A DNA stretch of 64,000 bases from Streptomyces sp. NBC_01288 (GTDB lineage Bacteria > Actinomycetota > Actinomycetes > Streptomycetales > Streptomycetaceae): contig NZ_CP108427.1 in assembly GCF_035982055.1 (NCBI RefSeq), positions 3,038,001-3,102,000 on the forward strand, read 5' to 3'. Shown here piece after piece: positions 45,742 to 54,400 of the stretch. Position 1 is the first letter of the stretch, and each line of letters begins with the position of its first letter. The translations under genes were made by a program, and so were the position numbers. Under the pieces are notes generated by a model that saw only the letters and a list, made by a program, of their open reading frames with translations, was not told the origin of the DNA and did no database searches.

Positions 45742-46752
45742 TCAGCGGCGCTCAGGCTTGGCGCTGCGCGACATCAGCTCCTTGACGGCCACCACCGGCG
45801 ACTTCCCCTCGTGCACGATCTCGAACACCGTCTCCGTGATGGGCATGTCGACATCATGCCGCCGGGCCAAGTCCAGCACGGACTCACAGGACTTGACGCC
45901 CTCGGCGGTCTGCTTGGTGACCGCGATCGTCTCCTGGAGGGTCATGCCCTTGCCGAGGTTCGTACCGAAGGTGTGGTTGCGCGACAACGGCGAGGAGCAG
46001 GTCGCCACCAGGTCGCCCAGGCCCGCGAGCCCGGAGAACGTGAGCGGGTCCGCGCCCATCGCGAGCCCGAGCCGGGTCGTCTCGACGAGCCCCCGGGTGA
46101 TGAGCGAACCCTTCGCGTTGTCCCCGAGCCCCATGCCGTCCGCGATGCCGACGGCGAGCCCGATCACGTTCTTCACCGCGCCGCCGAGCTCGCAGCCCAC
46201 GACGTCGGTGATGGTGTACGGCCTGAAGTACGGCGTGTGACAAGCGGTTTGGAGCCGGCGGGCCACGGCCTCGTCGGTGCACGCGACCACCGCGGCGGCC
46301 GGCATCCGGGAGGCGATCTCCCGCGCGAGGTTCGGCCCGGAGACCACGGCGATACGGTCCCGGCCGACCTTGGCGACGTCCTCGATGACCTCGCTCATCC
46401 GCATGACGGAGCCCAGCTCGACGCCCTTCATGAGCGAGACGAGGACCGTGTCGGGCGCCAACAGGGGTGCCCAGTCGGCCAAGTTGGCGCGCAGCGTCTG
46501 CGAAGGGACCGACAGGACGGTGAAGTCGGCGTCGGCGGCGGCCTCGGCGGCGTCGGTGGTGGCCCGCAGGTTCTCCGGGAGTTCGACACCGGGGAAGTAA
46601 TCGGGGTTCGTACGCGTGGAGTTGATGGCCTCCACGACCTCCGGGCGCCGCCCCCACAGCGTGACCTCGCACCCCGCGTCGGCGAGCACCATGCCGAAAG
46701 CCGTGCCCCACGAACCGGCGCTGAAGACAGCCGCCTTGACCGGCTTGCTCAC
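45742..46752 (-). CDS. gpsA: glycerol-3-phosphate dehydrogenase [NAD(P)+]
   Basis: This enzyme reduces dihydroxyacetone phosphate to sn-glycerol 3-phosphate, the backbone for phospholipids. The 336-residue protein has the Rossmann motif VFSAGSWGTAFGMVLADAG, VSLMKGVELGSVMRMSEV, VVSGPNLAREIASRMPAAAVVAC and a catalytic Lys region GAVKNVIGLAVGIADG. The GTG start at 46752 overlaps the plsC stop codon (GTGA), coupling it to the acyltransferase that acts later in the same pathway. Confidence 0.93.
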   Translation of the reverse strand: MSKPVKAAVFSAGSWGTAFGMVLADAGCEVTLWGRRPEVVEAINSTRTNPDYFPGVELPENLRATTDAAEAAADADFTVLSVPSQTLRANLADWAPLLAPDTVLVSLMKGVELGSVMRMSEVIEDVAKVGRDRIAVVSGPNLAREIASRMPAAAVVACTDEAVARRLQTACHTPYFRPYTITDVVGCELGGAVKNVIGLAVGIADGMGLGDNAKGSLITRGLVETTRLGLAMGADPLTFSGLAGLGDLVATCSSPLSRNHTFGTNLGKGMTLQETIAVTKQTAEGVKSCESVLDLARRHDVDMPITETVFEIVHEGKSPVVAVKELMSRSAKPERR

Positions 46753-47558
46753 GTGCCCTGCCCCTCTTCCTGCTCGACCTTCGGCTCAAGTGCCGACTGG
46801 GCCTGAGCCTCCAACTCCTGTGTTTCCACGGCCGTCCGGCGCCGCTGCTCGATCCGCTCGCGGCGCGGGTCGTAGGGCGTCTCGGGTGCCTTCGCCTCGC
46901 GGATCCGCTCCAACAGGCGGGTGATGTCGGCCATGATGACCTCGGTCGCCTCCTTGAGGAGGTCCGGGCTCATCTCCTTGCCGTAGAACCGGGTGAGGTC
47001 CACCGGCGGGCCCGCGAGCACATGGCTGGTCTTGCGCGGAAAGACCTGCAACTTCTTGGCGTACGGCGGGAGCAACTCGTTGGCGCCCCACTGCGCTACG
47101 GGAATCACCGGGCACTGGGTCTGCAGGGCCACCCGCGCGGCACCGGTCTTGGCGGTCATGGGCCATTGGTCGGGGTCCCGGGTGATGGTGCCCTCGGGAT
47201 AGAACGCGACGCACTCACCGCGTTCCACGGCGTCGATCGCGGCGCGGAAGGCACTCAACGCGTCCGTGGTCTCGCGGTAGACGGGGATCTGTCCGGTGCC
47301 GCGCATCGCGGCGCCGACGAATCCCTTCCCGAAAAGGCCGCTCTTCGCCAGGAATCGCGGAACACGTCCGGTGTTGTACTGAAAGTGTCCGTATGCGAAG
47401 GGGTCCACTTGTGAATTGTGGTTCACGGCGGTGATAAACCCGCCCTCGGCCGGAATGTGCTCCATTCCGCCCCAGTCCCGCTTGATCAGAACCACCAGCG
47501 GCGGTTTGCAGAGGACCGCTGCGAAGCGGTACCAGAACCCGATTCTGCGGCGGGGCAC
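46749..47558 (-). CDS. plsC: 1-acyl-sn-glycerol-3-phosphate acyltransferase family protein
   Basis: This membrane-associated acyltransferase makes phosphatidic acid from lysophosphatidic acid. The 269-residue protein has acyltransferase motif I NHNSQVDPF (HX4D), the substrate motif VAFYPEGTITRDPDQWPM and a Pro-containing VIPVAQWGANELL. Its C-terminal tail is charged (Arg/Glu/Gln-rich). The GTG at 47558 has GAGGAAGG upstream. It forms an operon with gpsA. Family membership is secure; the exact acyl acceptor is inferred. Confidence 0.88.
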   Translation of the reverse strand: MPRRRIGFWYRFAAVLCKPPLVVLIKRDWGGMEHIPAEGGFITAVNHNSQVDPFAYGHFQYNTGRVPRFLAKSGLFGKGFVGAAMRGTGQIPVYRETTDALSAFRAAIDAVERGECVAFYPEGTITRDPDQWPMTAKTGAARVALQTQCPVIPVAQWGANELLPPYAKKLQVFPRKTSHVLAGPPVDLTRFYGKEMSPDLLKEATEVIMADITRLLERIREAKAPETPYDPRRERIEQRRRTAVETQELEAQAQSALEPKVEQEEGQGT

Positions 47559-47702
47559 GCGAACACCTTCCTCTTGGACCTGGGGGGCCGCACAAGTGTC
47601 GCCCCAGGCCGTCGGTCTGTCGAGAACACCGTACGCCCCGCCACCGACACCGCCAGGGGCGCCGGGTGACAATGGCCGCGACAAGAGAGGGGCGGAACGC
47701 CC

Positions 47703-48341
47703 GTGCAGTGGACCTTGGTCATCCCCCTGAAGCCTCTGGCGCGCGCCAAGAGCAGGCTCTCGGACACCGCGGGCGACGGGCTGCGCCCCGGCCTCGCCCT
47801 CGCCTTCGCCCAGGACACCGTGGCGGCCGCGCTGGCCTGCCCGGCGGTCCGTGATGTGGCGGTCGTCACGGACGACGTCCTGGCCGGCCGCGAACTGGCC
47901 GCGCTGGGCGCCCGTATCGTCGCCGACGAGCCGGGAGGCGGCCTGAACGCCGCTCTGCGGCACGCGGCGGCGGCCGTGCGGGTTTCCCGACCCGAAAGCG
48001 CCGTGGCGGCCCTGAACGCCGATCTGCCGGCTCTGCGCCCCGCGGAATTGGCCCGGGTCCTGGACGCGGCCGCCGAATTCCCCCGCGCTTTTCTCCCGGA
48101 CGCGGCCGCAATCGGCACCACCTTGCTCACCGCCCGAGAGGGCCGCGAATTGCGCCCGGCTTTCGGCACGGATTCCCGCGCCCGCCATCGCGCCTCGGGG
48201 GCGAGCGAACTCATCCTGGACGCGGTGGATTCCGTACGACAGGACGTGGACACCGGCGAGGACCTGCGGGCGGCACTGGCCCTCGGGGTGGGGCCGCGCA
48301 CGGCGGCAGCGGCGGCGGGGCTGCTGATTCCGGGGCAGTGA
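47703..48341 (+). CDS. cofC: 2-phospho-L-lactate / phosphoenolpyruvate guanylyltransferase
   Basis: This enzyme makes the GTP-activated precursor for the side chain of coenzyme F420. The 212-residue protein begins WTLVIPLKPLARAKSRLSD, a CofC signature, and has ALNADLPALRPAEL (metal site) and ASGASELILDAVDSVRQDVDT near the C-terminus. In actinobacteria the homologue FbiD uses phosphoenolpyruvate. The GTG start at 47703 follows GAGGGGCGG. No other F420 genes are in the window. Confidence 0.88.
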   Translation: MQWTLVIPLKPLARAKSRLSDTAGDGLRPGLALAFAQDTVAAALACPAVRDVAVVTDDVLAGRELAALGARIVADEPGGGLNAALRHAAAAVRVSRPESAVAALNADLPALRPAELARVLDAAAEFPRAFLPDAAAIGTTLLTAREGRELRPAFGTDSRARHRASGASELILDAVDSVRQDVDTGEDLRAALALGVGPRTAAAAAGLLIPGQ

Positions 48342-48360
48342 CCGGCAGTAGGCTGCGGCC

Positions 48361-48564
48361 ATGCAGGCGACCGCTTACACCTACGACGCCGGGACCCGTA
48401 CCGGAAGTGTGCTGCTCGACGACGGCACCCCGGTGTCCTTCGACGCCGCCGCGTTCGACGCGGGCGGGCTGCGGCTGCTCAGGCCGGGACAGCGGGTGCG
48501 GATCGAGACCGAGGGGCCCGAGGACGGCCTCAGGGTCACGCTGGTGACGCTCCAGACCTTCTGA
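48361..48564 (+). CDS. small OB-fold/cold-shock-like protein
   Basis: This 67-residue acidic protein begins MQATAYTYDAGTRTGSVLLD and continues with GTPVSFDAAAFDAGGLRLLRPGQRVRIE, a pattern like cold-shock domains (beta strands with G-x-V/L and D-G-x-x-V/F) but without the usual aromatic RNA-binding motifs. It lies 19 nt after cofC on the same strand and may be co-transcribed. Function unknown. Confidence 0.72.
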   Translation: MQATAYTYDAGTRTGSVLLDDGTPVSFDAAAFDAGGLRLLRPGQRVRIETEGPEDGLRVTLVTLQTF

Positions 48565-48611
48565 ACGCCCTTTCCGTACGCGCCCCTTCCGTACACCCCT
48601 GAACACGCCGC

Positions 48612-48640
48612 GGGCCGGACTCCCAGAGGGAGTCCGGCCC
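48612..48640. terminator. bidirectional terminator
   Basis: 13-bp perfect stem (GGGCCGGACTCCC / GGGAGTCCGGCCC) with a 3-nt loop between the convergent small gene and hupS. Confidence 0.68.
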
Positions 48641-48668
48641 GGCGCGTGAGTGCCCTTGCGCCCCGTGA

Positions 48669-49283
48669 CTAGCGGGTGGTGGCCTTCTTGGCGGTGGTCT
48701 TGCGCGTCGCCGACTTCTTGGCGGGGGCCTTCTTGGCCGTCGCCTTCGTGGCGGTGCCGGTGGCCTTCTTGGCCGCCGTCTTCTTGGCCGTCGCCGTGGT
48801 CTTCTTGGCGGTGGCCTTCTTGGCCGTGGCCTTCTTCGCGACGGTCTTCTTGGCGACCGTCTTCTTCGCCACGGTCTTCTTGGCGGCAGACGCCTTCTTG
48901 GCGGTGGTCTTCTTGGCCGCGGCCTTCTTGACCGTCGCCGAGGCGGTGCCGCTCAGGCTGCCCTTGGGCGCCTTCTTGACGGCGACCTCGCCACCGCGCG
49001 GGAGCTTCTTCGAGCCGCTCACCAGGTCCTTGAAACCCTGGCCCGCGCGGAAGCGCGGCACGGAGGTCTTCTTGACCCGAACCCGCTCGCCCGTCTGGGG
49101 GTTGCGGGCGTAACGGGCCGGACGGTCGACCTTCTCGAACGAACCGAAGCCGGTGACCGAAACCCGGTCCCCATTGACGACGGCACGGACGACCGCGTCC
49201 AGAACCGCGTCGACCGCCTCGGCGGCCTGCTGACGGCCACCGACCTTGTCCGCAATCGCTTCTACGAGCTGCGCCTTGTTCAC
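48669..49283 (-). CDS. hupS: HU-family nucleoid protein with Lys-rich tail (HupS)
   Basis: This is the chromosome-organising protein HupS, known in Streptomyces for spore nucleoid compaction and heat resistance. The 204-residue protein has an N-terminal HU domain (1-94) with [36 protein letters not shown] and the DNA-contacting arm. It has a C-terminal tail of repeated [10 protein letters not shown] units (about 100-204), similar to histone H1 and unlike plain HU. The ATG at 49283 is clear. An A+T-rich leader (GCAGATATATACC) precedes it. Confidence 0.95.
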   Translation of the reverse strand: MNKAQLVEAIADKVGGRQQAAEAVDAVLDAVVRAVVNGDRVSVTGFGSFEKVDRPARYARNPQTGERVRVKKTSVPRFRAGQGFKDLVSGSKKLPRGGEVAVKKAPKGSLSGTASATVKKAAAKKTTAKKASAAKKTVAKKTVAKKTVAKKATAKKATAKKTTATAKKTAAKKATGTATKATAKKAPAKKSATRKTTAKKATTR

Positions 49284-49421
49284 GTCTTCCCCTTCGGAGA
49301 CATTGCCGGAACGAAACTGCTCCGGCTTTTTCGCACGTTAGGCAGATATATACCGCAAATCAAACACGAAACGGGCTAATCACCCGTGCGCCGCAACGAA
49401 CTCGACTGTCCTGGACTTGTT

Positions 49422-49652
49422 TCAGCGTTCCTCTTCCGGGAATCGACCCGCGTCGAGGTCCTCTGTGAACCGGTCCAGCCGCCTTGTCGCGTCGGCGAGA
49501 TCGTGCTTGGCCGCGGCCGTAATGACCAGCAGCTTCCGGGCCAGCGCCATCCGTACGCCCTCCGGGACTTGCAGTGCGCGCACCCTTGTGTGCGCTTCTT
49601 TGAGTTGGTCCGCGACTGCCGCATAGAGCTTGAGTTGGCCGTCGTGTTCCAT
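49422..49652 (-). CDS. small conserved helical protein
   Basis: This 76-residue protein begins MEHDGQLKLYAAVADQLKEA and is predicted almost entirely alpha-helical with alternating charge (HTRVRALQVPEGVRMALARKLL, then DLADATRRLDRFTEDLD). Codon use is typical of coding DNA. It lies between hupS and leuD, as in other Streptomyces. The ATG at 49652 is the only suitable start. Function unknown. Confidence 0.72.
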   Translation of the reverse strand: MEHDGQLKLYAAVADQLKEAHTRVRALQVPEGVRMALARKLLVITAAAKHDLADATRRLDRFTEDLDAGRFPEEER

Positions 49653-49837
49653 GCACAGATTGTGCCATCTGGGGCGAGTTGTCGCCTGCGGGGGTAGCAA
49701 CTGGTGCCTCAAACAGCCTTCAGGGGTCCGGCGGCAGCCTTGGCTCAAAGCTGCACGTACCCCGTCAACACCCTGTCTAACATGGGAAGTTGAGCAAAGC
49801 GTTGCAGGCGCGCAGGGCCGTTCGGGTGCAGACATGG

Positions 49838-49870
49838 CTGTACCCCCAATCGTGGCGATCGGGGGTACAG
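49838..49870 (-). terminator. strong hairpin after leuCD
   Basis: 15-bp stem with one mismatch (CTGTACCCCC arm at 49838, GGGGGTACAG arm ending 49870) around a 3-nt loop, 57 nt past the leuD stop codon. No T-run. Likely the end of the leuCD transcript. Confidence 0.55.
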
Positions 49871-49927
49871 ACGGGGTGTCGCGTGGCCGAATCTCGACTC
49901 GGGGAAGGCCTCGTGAGGTCCTTCGGG

Positions 49928-50521
49928 TCAGACCTGGACCGTCCGCGGCTTGTACGAGGGGCGCTTGGCCTCGTACGTGGCGATGTCGCCCTCGTTCTGG
50001 AGGGTGATGGAGATGTCGTCCAGGCCGTTCAACAGCCGCCAGCGGGCGTTCTCGTCGAGCTCGAAGGCGGCTGTGATGCCTTCGGCGCGCACCTCGCGGG
50101 CCTCCAGGTCGACCGTGACCTCGGCCTGCGGGTCCTTCTCGGTGAGATCCTGCAACGCGTCCACGATCTTCTGCTCCAGAACCACCGTGAGCAGGCCGTT
50201 CTTGAGCGAGTTGCCGCGGAAGATGTCGGCGAACCGGGAGGAGATGACGGCCTTGAAACCGTAGTTCTGCAGCGCCCACACGGCGTGCTCACGCGAGGAG
50301 CCGGTACCGAAGTCGGGGCCGGCCACCAGGACCGTCGCGCCCTTGCGCTCGGGGCGGTTGAGGACGAAGTTCTCGTCCTTGCGCCAGGCCTCGAAGAGCC
50401 CGTCCTCGAAGCCGTCCCTGGTCACCTTCTTGAGCCAGTGGGCGGGGATGATCTGGTCGGTGTCCACGTTGCTGCGGCGCAGCGGGACGGCCCGGCCGGT
50501 GTGCGTGGTGAATGCTTCCAT
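49928..50521 (-). CDS. leuD: 3-isopropylmalate dehydratase small subunit
   Basis: Small subunit of the isomerase that interconverts 2- and 3-isopropylmalate in leucine synthesis. The 197-residue protein has [39 protein letters not shown] and [15 protein letters not shown], the substrate-recognition loop of the swivel domain. It follows leuC with a 5-nt gap, and the two form the active complex. Confidence 0.96.
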   Translation of the reverse strand: MEAFTTHTGRAVPLRRSNVDTDQIIPAHWLKKVTRDGFEDGLFEAWRKDENFVLNRPERKGATVLVAGPDFGTGSSREHAVWALQNYGFKAVISSRFADIFRGNSLKNGLLTVVLEQKIVDALQDLTEKDPQAEVTVDLEAREVRAEGITAAFELDENARWRLLNGLDDISITLQNEGDIATYEAKRPSYKPRTVQV

Positions 50522-50526
50522 GACTC

Positions 50527-51951
50527 TCAGACTCCAGCGGGCACAGGGGCGTCGGACAGGTCGGCGGGCGAGGCCAGGTGACCCAGCACGGCGGTCGCGG
50601 CGGCGACCTGCGGCGAGACGAGGTGCGTACGGCCGCCCTTGCCCTGCCTGCCCTCGAAGTTGCGGTTGGAGGTGGACGCGGAGCGCTCACCGGGCGCCAA
50701 CTGGTCCGGGTTCATGCCCAGGCACATCGAGCAGCCCGCGTGCCGCCATTCGGCACCGGCCTCCTTGAACACGACGTCCAGGCCCTCCGAGACGGCCTGG
50801 AGACCGACCCGCGCGGAGCCCGGGACGACCAGCATCCGTACGCCGTCGGCGACTTTGCGTCCCTCGACGATCGAGGCGGCCGCACGCAGGTCCTCGATAC
50901 GGCCGTTGGTGCACGAACCTACGAAGACGGTGTCGACCTTGATGTCGCGCAGCGGCTGGCCGGCCTCCAACCCCATGTATTCCAGGGCCTTTTCGGCGGC
51001 GAAGCGCTCCGAAGCGTCTTCGTACGAAGCCGGATCGGGGACGGACGCCGAAAGCGGCGCGCCCTGACCGGGGTTGGTGCCCCAGGTGACGAACGGCGCC
51101 AGCGAGGGACCGTCGATGACGACCTCGGCGTCGAACTCCGCGTCCGCGTCGGTCTTCAGGGTCTTCCAGTACGCGACGGCGGCGTCCCAGTCCTCGCCCT
51201 CGGGGGCGTGGGCGCGGCCCTTGATGTACTCGAAGGTGGTCTCGTCGGGGGCGATCATGCCCGCGCGGGCGCCGGCCTCGATCGACATGTTGCAGATGGT
51301 CATGCGGGCTTCCATCGAGAGCTTCTCGATGGCGGAGCCGCGGTATTCGAGGATGTAGCCCTGGCCGCCGCCGGTGCCGATCTTCGCGATGATCGCGAGG
51401 ATCAGGTCCTTGGCGGTGACGCCGTCGGGCAGTTCGCCGTCGACCGTGATGGCCATGGTTTTCGGGCGGGCCAGCGGCAGCGTCTGGGTGGCCAGCACGT
51501 GCTCCACCTGGGAAGTGCCGATGCCGAACGCCAGCGCGCCGAAGGCGCCGTGGGTGGAGGTGTGGGAGTCACCGCACACGACCGTGGTACCGGGCTGGGT
51601 CAGCCCCAGCTGCGGTCCTACGACGTGCACGACACCCTGCTCGACGTCGCCCAGGGAGTGCAGGCGCACGCCGAAGTCGGCCGCGTTCTTGCGCAGCGTC
51701 TCCAGTTGGACGCGCGAGACCGGGTCCGCGATGGGCTTGTCGATGTCGAGGGTCGGGGTGTTGTGATCCTCGGTGGCGATGGTGAGGTCGAGGCGCCGCA
51801 CCGGACGGCCCGCCTGACGGAGACCGTCGAAGGCCTGCGGGCTGGTCACCTCGTGCAGCAGGTGCAGATCGATGAAGAGGAGGTCGGGCTCGCCCTCGGC
51901 GCGCCGGACGACATGGTCGTCCCAGACCTTCTCCGCGAGTGTCCTACCCAT
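50527..51951 (-). CDS. leuC: 3-isopropylmalate dehydratase large subunit
   Basis: Fe-S catalytic subunit of isopropylmalate isomerase (aconitase family). The 474-residue protein has [29 protein letters not shown], the cluster-binding cysteines in [12 protein letters not shown] and [10 protein letters not shown], and [13 protein letters not shown]. The ATG at 51951 starts [15 protein letters not shown]. It is divergent from ndgR, the regulator known to control leuCD, across 189 nt with repeated NdgR-type elements. Confidence 0.96.
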   Translation of the reverse strand: MGRTLAEKVWDDHVVRRAEGEPDLLFIDLHLLHEVTSPQAFDGLRQAGRPVRRLDLTIATEDHNTPTLDIDKPIADPVSRVQLETLRKNAADFGVRLHSLGDVEQGVVHVVGPQLGLTQPGTTVVCGDSHTSTHGAFGALAFGIGTSQVEHVLATQTLPLARPKTMAITVDGELPDGVTAKDLILAIIAKIGTGGGQGYILEYRGSAIEKLSMEARMTICNMSIEAGARAGMIAPDETTFEYIKGRAHAPEGEDWDAAVAYWKTLKTDADAEFDAEVVIDGPSLAPFVTWGTNPGQGAPLSASVPDPASYEDASERFAAEKALEYMGLEAGQPLRDIKVDTVFVGSCTNGRIEDLRAAASIVEGRKVADGVRMLVVPGSARVGLQAVSEGLDVVFKEAGAEWRHAGCSMCLGMNPDQLAPGERSASTSNRNFEGRQGKGGRTHLVSPQVAAATAVLGHLASPADLSDAPVPAGV

Positions 51952-52084
51952 CGCTTTCCCTCCGGCCGGCGAAACAGCGCCGGCCCAACTAGAGATCTTG
52001 AGGAGACGGCGCTCGCACCCCTGGTTCACGGGCAGCCGCCGCCTGGCCCGTTGGTCCGCGGGCCGCTGTGCCTACAAGAGTTGC

Positions 52085-52128
52085 GCGTCTCACGAAAAAA
52101 GGAACTTGCGTTTCACAGAGTGAGACGC
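52085..52128. promoter_or_regulatory. probable NdgR binding elements
   Basis: GCGTCTCAC (52085), GCGTTTCAC (52108) and the inverted GTGAGACGC (52120-52128). The last two form an imperfect inverted repeat with a 3-nt spacer, ending 12 nt before the ndgR start codon. The position between leuC and ndgR suggests control of both genes. Confidence 0.6.
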
Positions 52129-52140
52129 GAGTATCGTTTC

Positions 52141-52857
52141 ATGGACAACAGTAGCGGCGTCGGCGTCCTGGACAAGGCAGCCCTTGTCCTGGGCGCTCTG
52201 GAGTCCGGTCCGGCCACCCTCGCGGGTCTGGTCGCGGCGACCGGGCTGGCACGACCCACGGCACACCGGCTGGCCGTGGCTTTGGAACACCACCGCATGG
52301 TGGCGCGCGACATGCAGGGCCGGTTCATTCTCGGCCCCCGTCTCGCCGAACTGGCCGCGGCCGCCGGCGAGGACCGTCTGCTCGCCACGGCGGGCCCGGT
52401 GCTCACACACCTGCGGGACCTCACGGGCGAGAGCGCGCAGCTCTACCGCCGCCAGGGCGACATGCGCATCTGCGTCGCCGCGGCGGAACGTCTGTCCGGA
52501 CTGCGGGACACGGTCCCGGTCGGTTCGACGCTCACGATGAAAGCCGGTTCGTCCGCGCAGATCCTGATGGCCTGGGAGGAGCCGGAGCGCCTGCACCGCG
52601 GCCTCCAGGGCGCCCGCTTCACCGCCACGGCCCTCTCGGGCGTACGGCGCCGGGGCTGGGCCCAGTCGATCGGCGAGCGGGAGCCGGGCGTCGCGTCCGT
52701 CTCCGCGCCGGTGCGCGGCCCCTCGAACCGCGTGGTGGCCGCCGTGTCCGTCTCCGGTCCCATCGAACGCCTGACGCGCCACCCGGGCCGTATGCACGCC
52801 CAGGCGGTCATCGACGCCGCCGCCCGCCTCTCCGAGGCCCTGCGCCGCACCGGCTGA
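52141..52857 (+). CDS. ndgR: IclR-family regulator NdgR
   Basis: This regulator is known in Streptomyces to control leuCD and other amino acid genes and to affect antibiotic synthesis (AreB in S. clavuligerus). The 238-residue protein has an N-terminal winged helix (LVAATGLARPTAHRLAVALEHHRM) and a C-terminal effector domain with GESAQLYRRQGDMRICVAAAE and VPVGSTLTMKAGSSAQIL. The ATG at 52141 gives the known NdgR length. It is divergent from leuC, with probable operators between. Confidence 0.93.
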   Translation: MDNSSGVGVLDKAALVLGALESGPATLAGLVAATGLARPTAHRLAVALEHHRMVARDMQGRFILGPRLAELAAAAGEDRLLATAGPVLTHLRDLTGESAQLYRRQGDMRICVAAAERLSGLRDTVPVGSTLTMKAGSSAQILMAWEEPERLHRGLQGARFTATALSGVRRRGWAQSIGEREPGVASVSAPVRGPSNRVVAAVSVSGPIERLTRHPGRMHAQAVIDAAARLSEALRRTG

Positions 52858-52880
52858 TCCGCGCCGGGAACATCTCAAGG

Positions 52881-52910
52881 AGGACCTGCCTCAACGCCGC
52901 GGCAGGTCCT
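52881..52910 (+). terminator. terminator of ndgR
   Basis: 10-bp perfect stem (AGGACCTGCC / GGCAGGTCCT) with a 10-nt loop and TTCGTCC downstream, 24 nt after the ndgR stop codon. Confidence 0.65.
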
Positions 52911-52976
52911 TCGTCCTGTCCGGCCCCCAACTCCTGGTGGAACACACCGAGTTGACGCACGGGACGGACAACGCGA

Positions 52977-53004
52977 AAGACCCCCCACCGAAGTGGAGGG
53001 TCTT
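52977..53004 (-). terminator. terminator of the tRNA cluster
   Basis: 12-bp stem with one mismatch, closed by a TTCG loop on the minus strand, immediately after the last tRNA-Glu gene. Confidence 0.6.
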
Positions 53005-53013
53005 CCCTGTACG

Positions 53014-53086
53014 TACCCCCGACCGGATTCGAACCGGCGCTACTGCCGTGAGAGGGCAGCGTGCTAGGCCGCTACACAACGGGGGC
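53014..53086 (-). tRNA. tRNA-Glu (CTC)
   Basis: 73-nt cloverleaf. Acceptor GCCCCCG pairs with CGGGGGT plus discriminator A; anticodon stem CTGCC/GGCAG holds loop CTCTCAC with anticodon CTC; T arm GGTTCGAATCC. No encoded CCA. Identical in sequence to the copies at 53207 and 53341. Confidence 0.95.
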
Positions 53087-53114
53087 CCAGATCGTACGTT
53101 TCCGCAGATCAAAG

Positions 53115-53186
53115 CTGGTCTACCAGGACTCGAACCTAGAATGACGGTACCAGAAACCGTAGTGTTGCCAATTACACCATAGACCA
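53115..53186 (-). tRNA. tRNA-Gln (CTG), copy 1
   Basis: 72-nt cloverleaf. Acceptor TGGTCTA / TAGACCA with G73; anticodon stem ACGGT/ACCGT with loop TTCTGGT (anticodon CTG); T arm AGGTTCGAGTCCT. Fully paired anticodon stem. Confidence 0.94.
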
Positions 53187-53206
53187 AGGTGATTCAAGGT
53201 AAAGCG

Positions 53207-53279
53207 TACCCCCGACCGGATTCGAACCGGCGCTACTGCCGTGAGAGGGCAGCGTGCTAGGCCGCTACACAACGGGGGC
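53207..53279 (-). tRNA. tRNA-Glu (CTC)
   Basis: Second 73-nt tRNA-Glu copy, with the same sequence as 53014-53086. Lies 20 nt upstream of tRNA-Gln copy 1 in the transcript. Confidence 0.95.
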
Positions 53280-53340
53280 CCTAGCGATCCTGCATGAGAG
53301 GCGGCGGGTGCGACCCGACCACCTTCCTGGGAAGGATCTG

Positions 53341-53413
53341 TACCCCCGACCGGATTCGAACCGGCGCTACTGCCGTGAGAGGGCAGCGTGCTAGGCCGCT
53401 ACACAACGGGGGC
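53341..53413 (-). tRNA. tRNA-Glu (CTC)
   Basis: Third tRNA-Glu copy with the same 73-nt sequence. The cluster reads Gln-Glu-Glu-Gln-Glu in the direction of transcription. Confidence 0.95.
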
Positions 53414-53455
53414 CTTGCAGAGTTGACCTCTGCGGTTGCAGATGAGCTCTGCGAG

Positions 53456-53527
53456 CTGGCCTACCAGGACTCGAACCTAGACTAACGGAACCAGAAACCG
53501 TCGTGCTGCCAATTACACCATAGGCCA
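53456..53527 (-). tRNA. tRNA-Gln (CTG), copy 2
   Basis: 72-nt isodecoder of copy 1. Acceptor TGGCCTA / TAGGCCA (compensated change); anticodon loop TTCTGGT identical, but the stem is ACGGT/TCCGT, leaving a U-U mismatch at position 31-39. First gene of the tRNA transcript. Confidence 0.92.
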
Positions 53528-53618
53528 CTAAGACTCAATCCGTGTCGGGATCTTGTTCTAGCGTTCGCCTCCAGGTAGCCGACCTTGCGGTCTGTTCTCC
53601 GGCGGCGCAGGAAGAACA

Positions 53619-54350
53619 TTACCTGAAGGTGGACGGGGCTCCAAAACGGGTATCAGCGCCGAGGAGCGCGGGGAGTTCGGCGAGCGAGGCGATCCGGTGC
53701 CGCCCCACGAGGGCCTCACCAGGGGTGTGCCCACCATGCCGGTCGATCCACACGGACAGCAGTCCGGCGTCCGCGGCACCGCGCCAGTCGATCTCGGGGT
53801 GATCTCCGACATACGCCACCTCGTGCGGCGGCAGTTCCAGCGCCTCGCAGGCCGCCAGGAAGGCGCCGGCCTCGGGTTTGGAGACGCCCAGCTCGGCCGC
53901 GCACAGGACGGTCTCGAAGCGGTCGTACACACCGAGGGCGCGCAGTTTCCGGTCCTGGACGGTGAGGCTGGAGTTGGAGAGGACGGCGTGCCGGTGGGTG
54001 GCCGCGAGGGCGTCCAGGACGGGCAGGACGTCCGGGAAGAGGGTCCAGGAGGTCTCGTAGTGGGCCTTGTAGCGCTGGAACCAGTCCTCGGCCTCGGCGT
54101 CGGTCAACTCCCGGTCCAGGAACAGCCGGACGCGGTCCAGCCGCTGTCCCTCGAACGAGACCTCGCCGGCCGAGAAGCGCGCCCAGTGGAACTCGGTGGC
54201 CACCCGCCAGCGCTCCAGGGCGTCCGCCAGGCTCTCGTGCCCGTCGGCCAGTCCCTCGGCCAGCAGGTGCTCGCGCATGGCCGCGCGGTCCGCACCCGTG
54301 TAGTCGAACAGAGTGTCGTCGACGTCCCAGACAACGGCCCGAATGGTCAT
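53619..54350 (-). CDS. HAD-family hydrolase
   Basis: This 243-residue protein is a haloacid dehalogenase-like phosphatase. Motif I is DVDDTLFDYTG (nucleophile Asp and acid Asp), motif II is SNSS, motif III is the Lys of SKPEAGAF, and motif IV is GDHPEIDWRGAADAG. A helical cap lies between motifs I and II (about 25-90). The substrate is unknown; the overall layout resembles phosphoglycolate phosphatase or pyrimidine nucleotidase members. The ATG at 54350 starts MTIRAVVWDVDD. Confidence 0.88.
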   Translation of the reverse strand: MTIRAVVWDVDDTLFDYTGADRAAMREHLLAEGLADGHESLADALERWRVATEFHWARFSAGEVSFEGQRLDRVRLFLDRELTDAEAEDWFQRYKAHYETSWTLFPDVLPVLDALAATHRHAVLSNSSLTVQDRKLRALGVYDRFETVLCAAELGVSKPEAGAFLAACEALELPPHEVAYVGDHPEIDWRGAADAGLLSVWIDRHGGHTPGEALVGRHRIASLAELPALLGADTRFGAPSTFR

Positions 54351-54400
54351 GATCCGACGGTAACCCGGGCCCCGGGGGCGCGTCTGCCCCCGGCCCGCCG

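Noticed and set aside
51952..52084. T-box or leader peptide attenuator before leuC
   Set aside because: No run of Leu codons and no T-box core were found; the divergent NdgR sites explain regulation better.
53014..53527. tRNA cluster as integration site of a mobile element
   Set aside because: No integrase, no repeated tRNA 3' fragment and no accessory genes lie next to it.
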